From positions 62,001 through 126,000 of the forward strand of contig NZ_SCOT01000007.1 of the NCBI RefSeq assembly GCF_005502465.1: a stretch of DNA of 64,000 nt. Reading direction: 5' to 3'. The position numbers and the translations under genes were made by a program. Positions 16,393 through 24,324 of this stretch are shown piece after piece. Origin of the DNA: Sphingopyxis sp. L1A2A. GTDB lineage: Bacteria > Pseudomonadota > Alphaproteobacteria > Sphingomonadales > Sphingomonadaceae. The number at the start of each line of letters is the position of its first letter. Position 1 is the stretch's first letter. The notes beneath the pieces are model-generated. The model was not told the origin of the DNA, did not search any database, and worked only from the letters and a program-made list of their open reading frames with translations.

Positions 16393-17456
16393 GCAAACGC
16401 CCCGCGCAAAAGCTCAAGCTCCAGCACCGCTTTCAACCGCTGCGCCGCGCCAGCAAATGGCCGGTTTGGGCGGACGTTAGCGCCCGGCTCAGCCTCGCCT
16501 TTTTCCTGATCGGCATCGTCGTGCTGGTCCACTGGATCGATCGCGAAGGATTGATCGACCATCACGACGGCCACATCAGCTTTCTTGACGTCGTCTATTT
16601 CACGATGATCTCGGTGACGACCACGGGGTTCGGCGACATTGCGCCGATATCCGACCGCTCGCGCCTGATCGAAGCGGTGATCGTCACCCCGATCCGCATC
16701 GCGGTGTTGTTTATCTTTGTCGGCACCGCCTATAATTTCGTCCTCAAACGCACATGGGAAAAATGGCGCATGGCCCGCATCCAGGCACAGCTCACTGACC
16801 ATATCGTCGTCCTCGGCTTCGGCATCAGCGGCAGCGAAGCGGTCCGCGAACTGATCGCGCGCGGCACCGATCCGACGTGCATCGTCGTCATCGACCAGTC
16901 GGCGTCGCGCATCGAAGAGGCCGAGGCGATGGGCTGCAACGTGCTCCAGGCCGACGCATCGAACGATGACACGTTGATCGACGTCCATATCGCGCGGGCA
17001 CAGGCGGTGCTGGTATCGGCGGGGCGCGACGACAGCTCGATCCTGATGGTGCTGACCGTCCGCCACCTGTCGCCCAAGGTCCCGATCAGCGTGGTGATCC
17101 GCGCGCACGACAACGAGCTGCTGGCGCGGCAGGCGGGCGCCAACAATGTCATCAACCCGGTCAGCTTCACTGGCCTGCTGCTCGCGGGGTCGGCGCAGGG
17201 TGCGCATGTCGCCGACTATATGGCCGACCTCGCCAGCATCGGCGGCCGCGTCCAGCTGCGCGAACGCCCGGTCGCCGCCGCAGAGGTCGGGCGCAGCATC
17301 GATCAGCTCGCCAGCGAAGGCCGCGGACTGCGTATCTATCGCGGCGGCAAGCCCTTCGGCTTTTGGGAGGCCGAAGCCCAAAGCCTCGCCCCCGGCGACA
17401 TGATCGTCGAGGTCATCCGCTGCGAAGAGTGCGAAGCGAGCGTGCCCGGCGGCTAG
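16389..17456 (+). CDS. Two-TM potassium channel with TrkA/RCK domain
   Basis: 355 residues. Transmembrane helix 1 is at about 33-50 (LAFFLIGIVVLVHWI), the pore filter is TTTGFGD at about 78-84 (a variant of TVGYGD) and helix 2 is at about 100-120. The cytoplasmic TrkA-N domain starts VVLGFGISGSEAVRELI (about 140-156) and a TrkA-C-like tail ends the protein. This architecture conducts potassium under ligand control. It starts inside the stop of the M23 gene (ATGA), implying coupling, and converges with the DUF1761 gene. Confidence 0.92.
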   Translation: MSKRPAQKLKLQHRFQPLRRASKWPVWADVSARLSLAFFLIGIVVLVHWIDREGLIDHHDGHISFLDVVYFTMISVTTTGFGDIAPISDRSRLIEAVIVTPIRIAVLFIFVGTAYNFVLKRTWEKWRMARIQAQLTDHIVVLGFGISGSEAVRELIARGTDPTCIVVIDQSASRIEEAEAMGCNVLQADASNDDTLIDVHIARAQAVLVSAGRDDSSILMVLTVRHLSPKVPISVVIRAHDNELLARQAGANNVINPVSFTGLLLAGSAQGAHVADYMADLASIGGRVQLRERPVAAAEVGRSIDQLASEGRGLRIYRGGKPFGFWEAEAQSLAPGDMIVEVIRCEECEASVPGG

Positions 17457-17854
17457 CCGAGAAACACAAACACCGCACCCATCGCGGCATAGAACGCAAT
17501 CCAATATCCGGCGTCGATCCCGAACAATTTCAAACTCGCGCGGCTGAACAGATAATTGGTGCCGATCGCCGGAACGATAAAGCCCAGCGCAATCCCGACC
17601 GAAATCATCATCGTCGACCGCGCGCTCATGTCGCCAAAATGCGCGAGCAAATGGCCCAGGAAAATCGCCGACACGATGCTGAGCAGCAAGGTGGTGCCAT
17701 AGATCAGCACCATATTGCCCTGTTGCAATTCGGCTTCGGTCAGCCCGCGTTCCTTCATCCACGCCTTGCCCAGCAGCGGCCCGTACCACAGCCCGCCGAC
17801 GACAAAGCCCGCGAGCGCCGCGACCAGAATCGCGATCCAGTTCATATTCGCCAT
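17453..17854 (-). CDS. DUF1761 family membrane protein
   Basis: 133 residues with four predicted membrane helices. DUF1761 proteins are small integral membrane proteins of unknown function. The N-terminal block NWIAILVAALAGFVVGGLWY is typical, followed by GPLLGKAWMKERGLTE and the middle helix YGTTLLLSIVSAIFLGHLL. It overlaps the 3' end of the channel gene by 4 nt in convergent orientation. Confidence 0.88.
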   Translation of the reverse strand: MANMNWIAILVAALAGFVVGGLWYGPLLGKAWMKERGLTEAELQQGNMVLIYGTTLLLSIVSAIFLGHLLAHFGDMSARSTMMISVGIALGFIVPAIGTNYLFSRASLKLFGIDAGYWIAFYAAMGAVFVFLG

Positions 17855-17927
17855 CGTCCCCTCCCCTTATCGGCTTGCAATGCCGTGCCGAGGCGACAAA
17901 CTATAGCGATGTGAAAGGGAGAAGGCG

Positions 17928-18632
17928 ATGCCCCGCGACGTTCCGCTGCCCACCGGATTAAAGCCCCCGACCCGGCTCGCGCAGCTCGGCGAGCTTGCGC
18001 TGCCGCTCGACCTGCTGCGCTACGGGCTTGGCGGCTATCACCTGATCGGCGCCCCGCGCGGCGACGGTCGCCCGGTCGCGCTGCTTCCCGGCTATGGCGC
18101 CAGCGAGCTGTCGATGCGGCCGCTCGAAGCCTGGCTGCGTCATCTCGGCTATCATGTCCGCGACTGGGGGATGGGCCGCAACCAGGGCCGCGTCGCCGCC
18201 GACGTCGATCGCTTTGCGGCGCAGGCAGCCTTGTGGGTCAAGGCCGACGGCGCCCCGCTCACCCTCATCGGCTGGAGCCTCGGCGGCGTCATCGCCCGCG
18301 AAACCGCGCGCGCCCACCCGCACCTCGTCCGCGAGATCATTACGATGGGCACCCCAATCATCGGCGGCCCCAAATATACCGCACTTGCACAGCGCTTTGC
18401 CGACCGCGATTTCGATACGATCGAGCGCGAAATCCACGCCCGCAACCTGAAAGGTCTCACCCAGCCGCTGACCGTCATCTACTCCGATCGCGACGGCATC
18501 GTCGGCCCCGACATCGCGGTCGACATCTACAACGACCAGGCACGCAACATCAAAGTCGACAGCACGCATCTGGGGCTGGGGATCAATCCGAAGGTGTGGC
18601 GGATTGTGGCGGATACGCTGGCGGGCAAATAG
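17928..18632 (+). CDS. Alpha/beta-hydrolase, lipase/esterase-like
   Basis: 234 residues. The nucleophile elbow is GWSLGGVIARE (about residues 122-132) and the following TMGTPIIGGPKY segment is typical of lipase-like esterases that act on lipids or membrane substrates. The catalytic Asp is probably in YSDRDGIVGPD (about 185-195) and the His in DSTHLGLG (about 207-214). Substrate unknown. GAAGGCG precedes the ATG. A family A repeat starts 5 nt after the stop. Confidence 0.87.
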   Translation: MPRDVPLPTGLKPPTRLAQLGELALPLDLLRYGLGGYHLIGAPRGDGRPVALLPGYGASELSMRPLEAWLRHLGYHVRDWGMGRNQGRVAADVDRFAAQAALWVKADGAPLTLIGWSLGGVIARETARAHPHLVREIITMGTPIIGGPKYTALAQRFADRDFDTIEREIHARNLKGLTQPLTVIYSDRDGIVGPDIAVDIYNDQARNIKVDSTHLGLGINPKVWRIVADTLAGK

Positions 18633-18637
18633 CCGAC

Positions 18638-18736
18638 GTCATTGCGAGGAGCCGAAGGCGACGAAGCAATCCCCAGCCATCGTCCGGTCATTTCGACGGC
18701 TGGGGATTGCCGCGTCGCTTCGCTCCTCGCAATGAC
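18638..18736. repeat. Family A dispersed palindrome, upstream of rimO
   Basis: GTCATTGCGAGGAGCCGAAG through CAATCCCCAGCC and the inverted arm GGCTGGGGATTGCCG through CTCGCAATGAC. Confidence 0.9.
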
Positions 18737-18791
18737 CTGAGAAGCACCCTCGTGACAAACCCAAAAAAATCGCCTATGCGCGCGGCCAATC

Positions 18792-20159
18792 ATGACAGTC
18801 AAAACCCTCCCCACCCAGCCGAAGGTCGGCATGGTTTCGCTCGGCTGCCCCAAGGCACTGGTCGATAGCGAACGGATTCTCACCAAGCTGCGCGCCGACG
18901 GCTACGGCCTGTCGCCCGATTATGCCGGCGCCGACGTCGTGCTCGTCAACACCTGCGGCTTTCTCGACTCGGCGAAGGAAGAAAGCCTTGAGGCGATCGG
19001 CGAAGCGATGGCCGAAAATGGCCGCGTCATCGTCACCGGCTGCATGGGCAATGAGGCCGACGTCATCCGCGCGCGCTTCCCCAACGTCCTCGCGGTCACC
19101 GGCGCGCATCAATATGAACAGGTCGTCGATGCCGTCCATGACGCCGCGCCGCCGACCCAAGGGCCGTTCGTCGACCTCGTCCCCGAAGGCGGGCTGAAAC
19201 TGACGCCGCGCCACTATAGCTATCTCAAGATTTCCGAAGGCTGCAACCACAGCTGCTCCTTCTGCATCATCCCTGACCTGCGCGGCAAACTCGTCAGCCG
19301 CCGCATCGACGCGGTGCTGCGCGAGGCCGAAAAGCTCGTCGCCGCGGGGACCAGGGAACTGCTGGTGATCAGCCAGGACACCTCGGCTTACGGCGTCGAT
19401 ACCCGCCACGACCCGCGCCAGTGGAAGGGCCGCGAAGTCCGCGCCCATATGACCGACCTCGCGCGCGAACTCGGCCAGCTGCAGACCAGCGAAGGCCGCG
19501 CCCCATGGGTGCGCCTCCACTATGTCTACCCCTACCCCCACGTCGACGCGGTCATCCCGCTGATGGCCGAAGGGCTGCTCACGCCCTATCTGGACATCCC
19601 CTTCCAGCATGCGAGCCCCAGCGTCCTCAAGCGCATGAAGCGCCCCGCGAATGAGGCCAAGGTGCTCGAACGCTTGAAAAACTGGCGCGCCATCGCCCCC
19701 GACATCGCGATCCGCTCCAGCTTCGTCGTCGGCTTCCCCGGCGAGACCGAGGCCGATTTCCAATATCTGCTCGATTGGCTCGACGAAGCGCAGCTCGACC
19801 GCGTCGGCGCCTTTCGCTTTGAACCCGTCGCGGGGGCGCAAGCCAACGCGCTCGACGATCAGGTGCCCGAAGCGGTCAAGGAAGAACGCTACCAGCGGAT
19901 CATGGAAAAAACCGCCGCGATCAGCGCCGCGAAACTCGAAGCCAAGATCGGCCGCACGCTGCCGGTGATCATCGACGAAGTTGGCGAAGCCGATGAGGAC
20001 GGCAGCATCGGCGCCACCGGCCGCTCACAGGCCGACGCGCCCGAAATCGACGGTCATGTCTATCTGCGCGACGTCGCGGCGACGCTGAAGGCCGGCGATA
20101 TTGTCGATGTCGCGATCGAGGACGCTGACGAGCATGATCTGTTCGGGGTGGTCGTCTAA
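18792..20159 (+). CDS. rimO: Ribosomal protein S12 methylthiotransferase RimO
   Basis: 455 residues. RimO is a radical-SAM enzyme that adds a methylthio group to a conserved aspartate of ribosomal protein S12. The N-terminal UPF0004 domain has the cluster Cys residues in [21 protein letters not shown] and TGCMG. The radical-SAM Cys triad is CNHSCSFC (about residues 151-158). A C-terminal TRAM domain follows (about 385-455). Transcribed alone on the plus strand. Confidence 0.95.
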   Translation: MTVKTLPTQPKVGMVSLGCPKALVDSERILTKLRADGYGLSPDYAGADVVLVNTCGFLDSAKEESLEAIGEAMAENGRVIVTGCMGNEADVIRARFPNVLAVTGAHQYEQVVDAVHDAAPPTQGPFVDLVPEGGLKLTPRHYSYLKISEGCNHSCSFCIIPDLRGKLVSRRIDAVLREAEKLVAAGTRELLVISQDTSAYGVDTRHDPRQWKGREVRAHMTDLARELGQLQTSEGRAPWVRLHYVYPYPHVDAVIPLMAEGLLTPYLDIPFQHASPSVLKRMKRPANEAKVLERLKNWRAIAPDIAIRSSFVVGFPGETEADFQYLLDWLDEAQLDRVGAFRFEPVAGAQANALDDQVPEAVKEERYQRIMEKTAAISAAKLEAKIGRTLPVIIDEVGEADEDGSIGATGRSQADAPEIDGHVYLRDVAATLKAGDIVDVAIEDADEHDLFGVVV

Positions 20160-20240
20160 AACCCTCTCCGAAAAATCGCTGTCCTACATTCTGCGAGCCG
20201 CATAGCCTTGCGGGATGACGCCTGCCTACCCCTGCAAACC

Positions 20241-20273
20241 GCGAATCCCGAGTGAAGTTGCGCAGTTTTCCGT
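20241..20273. repeat. Family E 33-nt repeat, copy 1
   Basis: Identical over 33 nt to 20391-20423, with core TGAAGTTGCGCAGTTTT. The two direct copies flank a family B palindrome in the 348-nt gap between rimO and the DUF4403 gene; no gene was seen there. Confidence 0.85.
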
Positions 20274-20295
20274 CGTTTCGACGCTCGCCTCTTTC

Positions 20296-20369
20296 GTCAC
20301 CCCGGACCTGATCCGGGGTCCCGCTTTGCGACGCTGCTTAGCGGGACCCCGGATCGCGTTCGGGGTGAC
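20296..20369. repeat. Family B dispersed palindrome, between two family E repeats
   Basis: Arms GTCACCCCGGACCTGATCC and GGATCGCGTTCGGGGTGAC, slightly degraded on the right side, with an inner GGTCCCGC/GCGGGACC pair. Confidence 0.85.
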
Positions 20370-20390
20370 AAGGAATGGCGCCTACGAAAC

Positions 20391-20423
20391 GCGAATCCCG
20401 AGTGAAGTTGCGCAGTTTTCCGT
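20391..20423. repeat. Family E 33-nt repeat, copy 2
   Basis: A perfect direct duplicate of 20241-20273, 150 nt away. A few positions before it are also similar (CCTACGAAAC against CCTGCAAACC). Confidence 0.85.
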
Positions 20424-20507
20424 GCTTTTTTGTACCGCACCGCGCGGCAAGGAACGCCTTCACGCCTGCGCTGTTATAAACAGCAAATTCCGCATCAGGG
20501 GCACCAC

Positions 20508-21986
20508 ATGCGACTAACCCGACTGGCCACCACGACCTTTCTGGTCGCTGCCACGCTCACCGCCTGCGACCGCAAGGTCGACATCGAACCGCCGCCGCGC
20601 GCCACCGACAAGGCGCCTTCGCCGACGCAGACATCGCTGATCGCGGTGCCGATCAATGCCGATACGACAGCGCTCAAGCAGGCGCTCGAACGTGCGGTGC
20701 CAAAGACATTGTGGACGATCAACCGGCGCGAGCGCGCGTGCGTCAAACCGCAGCAGGTCAAGGTCTTTGGCAAGAAGGTCGAAGTCACGCCGCCCATCCC
20801 CTGCACCATCGTCGGGCGCGTGACACGCGGGCCGCTGCGGCTGCGCGGCGAAGGCGACGAGATCATCGTCGATATGCCGCTGAGCGCGACGATCGCCGCG
20901 CGCGACGTCGGCGGGGTGCTGAAGGGCGAGACCGCGACCGGCGCCGCAATGGCGCATGCACGGGTCAAGATCGACATCACCCCCGACTGGCGCACCCGCG
21001 GCACGGCGCGGATCAGCTATGGTTGGACCAAGGCGCCGGGGATCGATTTCCTGGGCAAACGCATCACCTTTACCGACGAGGCCGATGCCAAGCTGAAACC
21101 CGTCGTGCGCGACGTCGAGCGCGAAGTGAACCAAGAGATCGCCCGGATCGACATCCGCAAACAGGCATCCGACATCTGGCGGCAGAGCTTCACCGCGCTC
21201 GAACTCAATCGCGACAAACCGCCGGTATGGATGCGCGTGACGCCGCAGCGTATCCTCTATGGCGGGTACCGGATGGAGGGACAGCAGATGCGGTTGAACC
21301 TGGGGCTCGAGGCGATCACCGAAACCTTTGTTTCGGGCCGCCCGGCCGATCCGTCGCCGACCCCGCTGCCAAACATGGTCCGCGCCGCGCCCAAGCCGCA
21401 CCTCGACGTGCGGGTGCCGGTGCTGGCCGACTATGCCCAGCTCGAACCCGTCGTCGATCGCGCGCTGCTGAAGCGGTCGGTACGGCCGTTCGACCTGCCA
21501 AAGGTCGGCGCGATGACGGTCAAATTCGGCAAATCGACGATCTATGGCGCGCCCGATGGGCGCATCGCGGTCGGCGTCGATGTCGATATGCGGCTCGCCA
21601 ATCGCACCGGCGAGCCCACCCACGGCCGCATCTGGATGACCGCGGTGCCGGTCAATAAACCGGGTTCGGCCGAGGTGCATTTCAGCGACCTGGTGATCAA
21701 CGGCGACACCAACGGGGTCGGCGGCGACTTGCTGCTGGTGCTCGGCCGCAGCGATGGTTTTGCCCCGTTGATCGCCAGCGCCCTGACCCAGAATTTCGCG
21801 CGCGACCTTGCCGAGCTGCAAGGCAAGATCAAGCGCGCGGTCGACCAGCGCCGCGAGGGGGCGTTCGTCATCCGCACCCACGTGGATGGCTTTGCGATCG
21901 GTCAGATCAAGGCCTATGGCAACGGCCTGTATCTGCCGGTGCGGATGGTCGGCGGGGCCAGCGTCGATTATCGCCCGGCAAAATGA
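20508..21986 (+). CDS. DUF4403 family lipoprotein
   Basis: 492 residues. A short lipoprotein signal ends at TLTAC (Cys about residue 22). The rest fits DUF4403, a family of periplasmic or outer-membrane-associated proteins of unknown function with two related beta-rich halves. Recognisable blocks include PKTLWTINRRERAC (about 69-82), TPQRILYGGYRMEGQQMRLN (about 245-264) and the C-terminal ADLYLPV-like ending NGLYLPVRMVG. The start is chosen for the signal peptide, with AGGGG about 7 nt upstream. It ends exactly where the convergent PiT gene ends. Confidence 0.87.
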   Translation: MRLTRLATTTFLVAATLTACDRKVDIEPPPRATDKAPSPTQTSLIAVPINADTTALKQALERAVPKTLWTINRRERACVKPQQVKVFGKKVEVTPPIPCTIVGRVTRGPLRLRGEGDEIIVDMPLSATIAARDVGGVLKGETATGAAMAHARVKIDITPDWRTRGTARISYGWTKAPGIDFLGKRITFTDEADAKLKPVVRDVEREVNQEIARIDIRKQASDIWRQSFTALELNRDKPPVWMRVTPQRILYGGYRMEGQQMRLNLGLEAITETFVSGRPADPSPTPLPNMVRAAPKPHLDVRVPVLADYAQLEPVVDRALLKRSVRPFDLPKVGAMTVKFGKSTIYGAPDGRIAVGVDVDMRLANRTGEPTHGRIWMTAVPVNKPGSAEVHFSDLVINGDTNGVGGDLLLVLGRSDGFAPLIASALTQNFARDLAELQGKIKRAVDQRREGAFVIRTHVDGFAIGQIKAYGNGLYLPVRMVGGASVDYRPAK

Positions 21987-23000
21987 TCAGAACAGGCGGG
22001 TCAGTCCGTAAAACGCCGCCGCGACGATCGCGCTTGCGGGAATGGTGATGAACCACGCCGCAACGACATTGCTCGCCACGCCCCAGCGCACCGCGCTGGC
22101 GCGGCGCGCGACGCCGGCGCCGATGATGCTGCCGGTGATCGTGTGCGTCGTCGACACCGGGATGCCGAGCAGGCTGGCAGTGAACACCATGATCGACCCG
22201 CCGGTCGAGGCGGCAAAACCCTGATGATGCGACAGCTTGGTGATCCGCCCGCCCATCGTCTCGATGATCTTCCACCCGCCCGACAGCGTGCCGAGCGCGA
22301 TGGCGACATAGCAGCTGAAGGCCACCCAATGCGGGACGTGAAACTCGCCCTCCAGATAGCCCGTGGAGTAGAGCAGCACCGCGATGATCCCCATCGTCTT
22401 TTGCGCATCGTTCAGTCCGTGGCTGATCGAATAGGCGGCCGACGAAAACAGATGGAGGTGGCGAAAGGTCTTTTCGGCGAAATTCGCGGTTGCCCGGCGC
22501 AGCGCCCAGCTGCTGAGCAGCATCACCAGCATCGCCAGCAACATGCCGAGCATGGGCGACAGGAAAATCGCGATCACCGTTTTGTTCAGCCCGGTCCACT
22601 CGATCCCCTCGAACCCGGCATGGGCGACCCCGGCGCCGACGATGCCGCCGACCAGCGCATGGCTCGACGACGACGGAATGCCCTTCAGCCAGGTGACGAC
22701 GTTCCAGAACATCGCGCCGACCAGCGCCCCGAACACCACCGCCGGGGTCACCAGATCCTTGTCGATGATCCCCTTGCCGATCGTCTCCGCGACCTTGTGC
22801 AGCTCGGGAAAGATCACCGACAGGAAGTAAGCCGCGAAGTTGAAGAAGGCGGCAAAGATCACAGCCTGTACCGGGCGCAGCAACCGCGTCGCGACAACCG
22901 TCGCGATGCTGTTCGCGGCGTCGTGCAGACCGTTCAGAAAATCGAACGCCAGCGCCAGGATGACCAGGCCGACGAGGAGGGGGAAAGCGAGTTCGTGCAT
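21987..23000 (-). CDS. pit: Inorganic phosphate transporter, PiT family
   Basis: 337 residues with about ten membrane helices. PiT proteins carry metal-phosphate complexes into the cell with protons or sodium. The two inverted-repeat signatures are present: NGLHDAANSIATVVATR (about residues 23-39) and HGLNDAQKTMGII (about 199-211). It starts 15 nt after the DUF47 gene, the classic DUF47-pit (orfA-pit) pairing, and belongs to an operon that begins with a NUDIX gene behind a tandem Pho box. Confidence 0.95.
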   Translation of the reverse strand: MHELAFPLLVGLVILALAFDFLNGLHDAANSIATVVATRLLRPVQAVIFAAFFNFAAYFLSVIFPELHKVAETIGKGIIDKDLVTPAVVFGALVGAMFWNVVTWLKGIPSSSSHALVGGIVGAGVAHAGFEGIEWTGLNKTVIAIFLSPMLGMLLAMLVMLLSSWALRRATANFAEKTFRHLHLFSSAAYSISHGLNDAQKTMGIIAVLLYSTGYLEGEFHVPHWVAFSCYVAIALGTLSGGWKIIETMGGRITKLSHHQGFAASTGGSIMVFTASLLGIPVSTTHTITGSIIGAGVARRASAVRWGVASNVVAAWFITIPASAIVAAAFYGLTRLF

Positions 23001-23015
23001 CGTGAGCGCCCCCGC

Positions 23016-23660
23016 TTAAGCGTGGTCGATGACCAGGCCGTCGATCTCGTTCGCGACATCCTCGAAGCGGTCGACGACACGTTCGAGGTGGCTGTACAGC
23101 TCGCGCCGGATGATGAACTGCGTGGTGTGCGCCTCGCCCATTTCGCGGAACAAGCGCTTCAGCCCGGCGGCGTGGATTTCGTCGGCATGGCCCTCCATCC
23201 GGACCAGCCGTTCGGTGAGCTCGTGCAGCCGCGGACCGTTGGCGCCGATGTTGCGGAGCAACGGCAGCGCCTCGGCGGTGAGCCGCGCCGCATCGACGAT
23301 GATCCCGGCGATATCGCGCATTTCGGGCTCGAAATCGGTGACGTCATACAGATCGACCGCGCCCGCCGTCTTCTGCATCTCGTCGATCGCATCATCCATC
23401 GACGCGATCAGGTCGGTAATTGCGCTGCGATCAAAGGGGGTCAGGAACGTGCGGCGGACCGTTTGCAACACTTCGCGGGTGATCGCATCGGCATCATGTT
23501 CGCGCTCGACAATTTCCTGGATATGGTCGGCCATGCCCTCACCGCCCTGCAGCATCCGCGACAGCGCATTGGCGCCGGCGACAAGGGTCGCGGCGTGGCT
23601 TTCAAACAATTCAAAGAAATTTCCCTGTCGCGGCAGCAAACGCTGAAACCATGCGAACAT
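23016..23660 (-). CDS. DUF47 family (PhoU-like) protein, putative PiT accessory/regulator
   Basis: 214 residues from MFAWFQRLLPRQGNFFELFE, the usual DUF47/TIGR00153 start and length. These PhoU-like helical-bundle proteins pair with PiT transporters and are thought to regulate phosphate uptake. Typical blocks are ESHAATLVAGANALSRML, EREHDADAITREVLQTVRR with the metal-binding ExxxD-like motif, and FLTPFDRSAITDLIASMDD. An AGGGG lies 8 nt before the ATG. As the sequence stands, the frame is continuous with the upstream NUDIX gene, so a fusion is formally possible; separate initiation here is more likely. Confidence 0.9.
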   Translation of the reverse strand: MFAWFQRLLPRQGNFFELFESHAATLVAGANALSRMLQGGEGMADHIQEIVEREHDADAITREVLQTVRRTFLTPFDRSAITDLIASMDDAIDEMQKTAGAVDLYDVTDFEPEMRDIAGIIVDAARLTAEALPLLRNIGANGPRLHELTERLVRMEGHADEIHAAGLKRLFREMGEAHTTQFIIRRELYSHLERVVDRFEDVANEIDGLVIDHA

Positions 23661-23665
23661 TCGGC

Positions 23666-24149
23666 TTACCCCTGTTTTTTCAGCAACATTCTGGACAACT
23701 CCCGTCGGACGCGCGGCGGCACGAAAGCCGCTGTCGCCGAACGAGCGGATCAGCGCCTGCAGGTCGGGTTCCTCGACCACCGCTGCGGCGGCGTCGAACG
23801 GAAACCAGCGGCGGTCGCGTTCGTCCATTTCCTTCCAGTCGGCGAGTTCGTTGGTGACCGCCAGCGGAAAGACTTCGACGTCGAGCAGCACCGCGGCGCC
23901 ATTGGCGCGGCGCTTGCGATATTGATAGCTGCCGATCGGGGTCGGACAGACCGCGCCGATGACGCCGGCCTCTTCCTCGGCCTCAATCGCCGCCGCGGCG
24001 TGGCGGGTCATACCGGTCAGCGGATTGCCTTTGGGGATGACCCAGCGTTTCGTCTCGCGCGACGTGATCAGCAGGACTTCGGTGGCTCCGTCCTGACCCG
24101 GTCCGCCGAATCGATAGGGAAGGACGGCGATCTGACGCATAGACTTCAT
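23666..24149 (-). CDS. NUDIX hydrolase, 3' end apparently frame-shifted
   Basis: A NUDIX domain of the diphosphoinositol-polyphosphate phosphohydrolase-like (DIPP) kind. It opens MRQIAVLPYRF and carries TSRETKRWVIPKGNPL and a NUDIX box matching Gx5Ex7REUxEExGU loosely (AAAAIEAEEEAGVIG, about residues 54-68). In the present frame there is no stop before DUF47. Shifting by one base near 23730-23745 gives a natural end VRRELSRMLLKKQG and a TAA at 23666-23668, 5 nt before the DUF47 ATG. That layout suggests a one-base insertion (real or a sequencing error). Start is 24149 or 24140; AGGAAAGG lies upstream. Confidence 0.75.
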
Positions 24150-24181
24150 CCTTTCCTGAAATGGCGGCCAGACTGGCCAAG

Positions 24182-24221
24182 GTGACAAAAGCGTTACGCC
24201 TCTATGACAATATTGTGACAG
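24182..24221 (-). promoter_or_regulatory. Tandem Pho box (PhoB binding site) upstream of the NUDIX-DUF47-pit operon
   Basis: On the minus strand, 7-mers with an 11-nt period: CTGTCAC, 4 nt, TTGTCAT, 4 nt, GCGTAAC (weak), 4 nt, TTGTCAC. The first two with their AT-rich AATA spacer match the PHO-box consensus CTGTCAT-N4-CTGTCAT almost exactly. The nearest edge is 33 nt from the NUDIX start. It also lies about 100 nt upstream of the divergent monooxygenase gene. Confidence 0.82.
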
Positions 24222-24324
24222 CGACAAGCAGGCTTCATCCCGGCGCGGCTTTCCGTAAACGTCAATTCGATTGCAAAATGCAACGTGGTGCGTAAGCTGC
24301 GGCCAAACATAGTCGGGAGACAGG

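Noticed and set aside
22143-24185. 680-codon plus-strand open frame opposite pit and DUF47
   Set aside because: Arg/His/Gln-rich shadow of high-GC coding on the minus strand; the opposite frames are well-known families.
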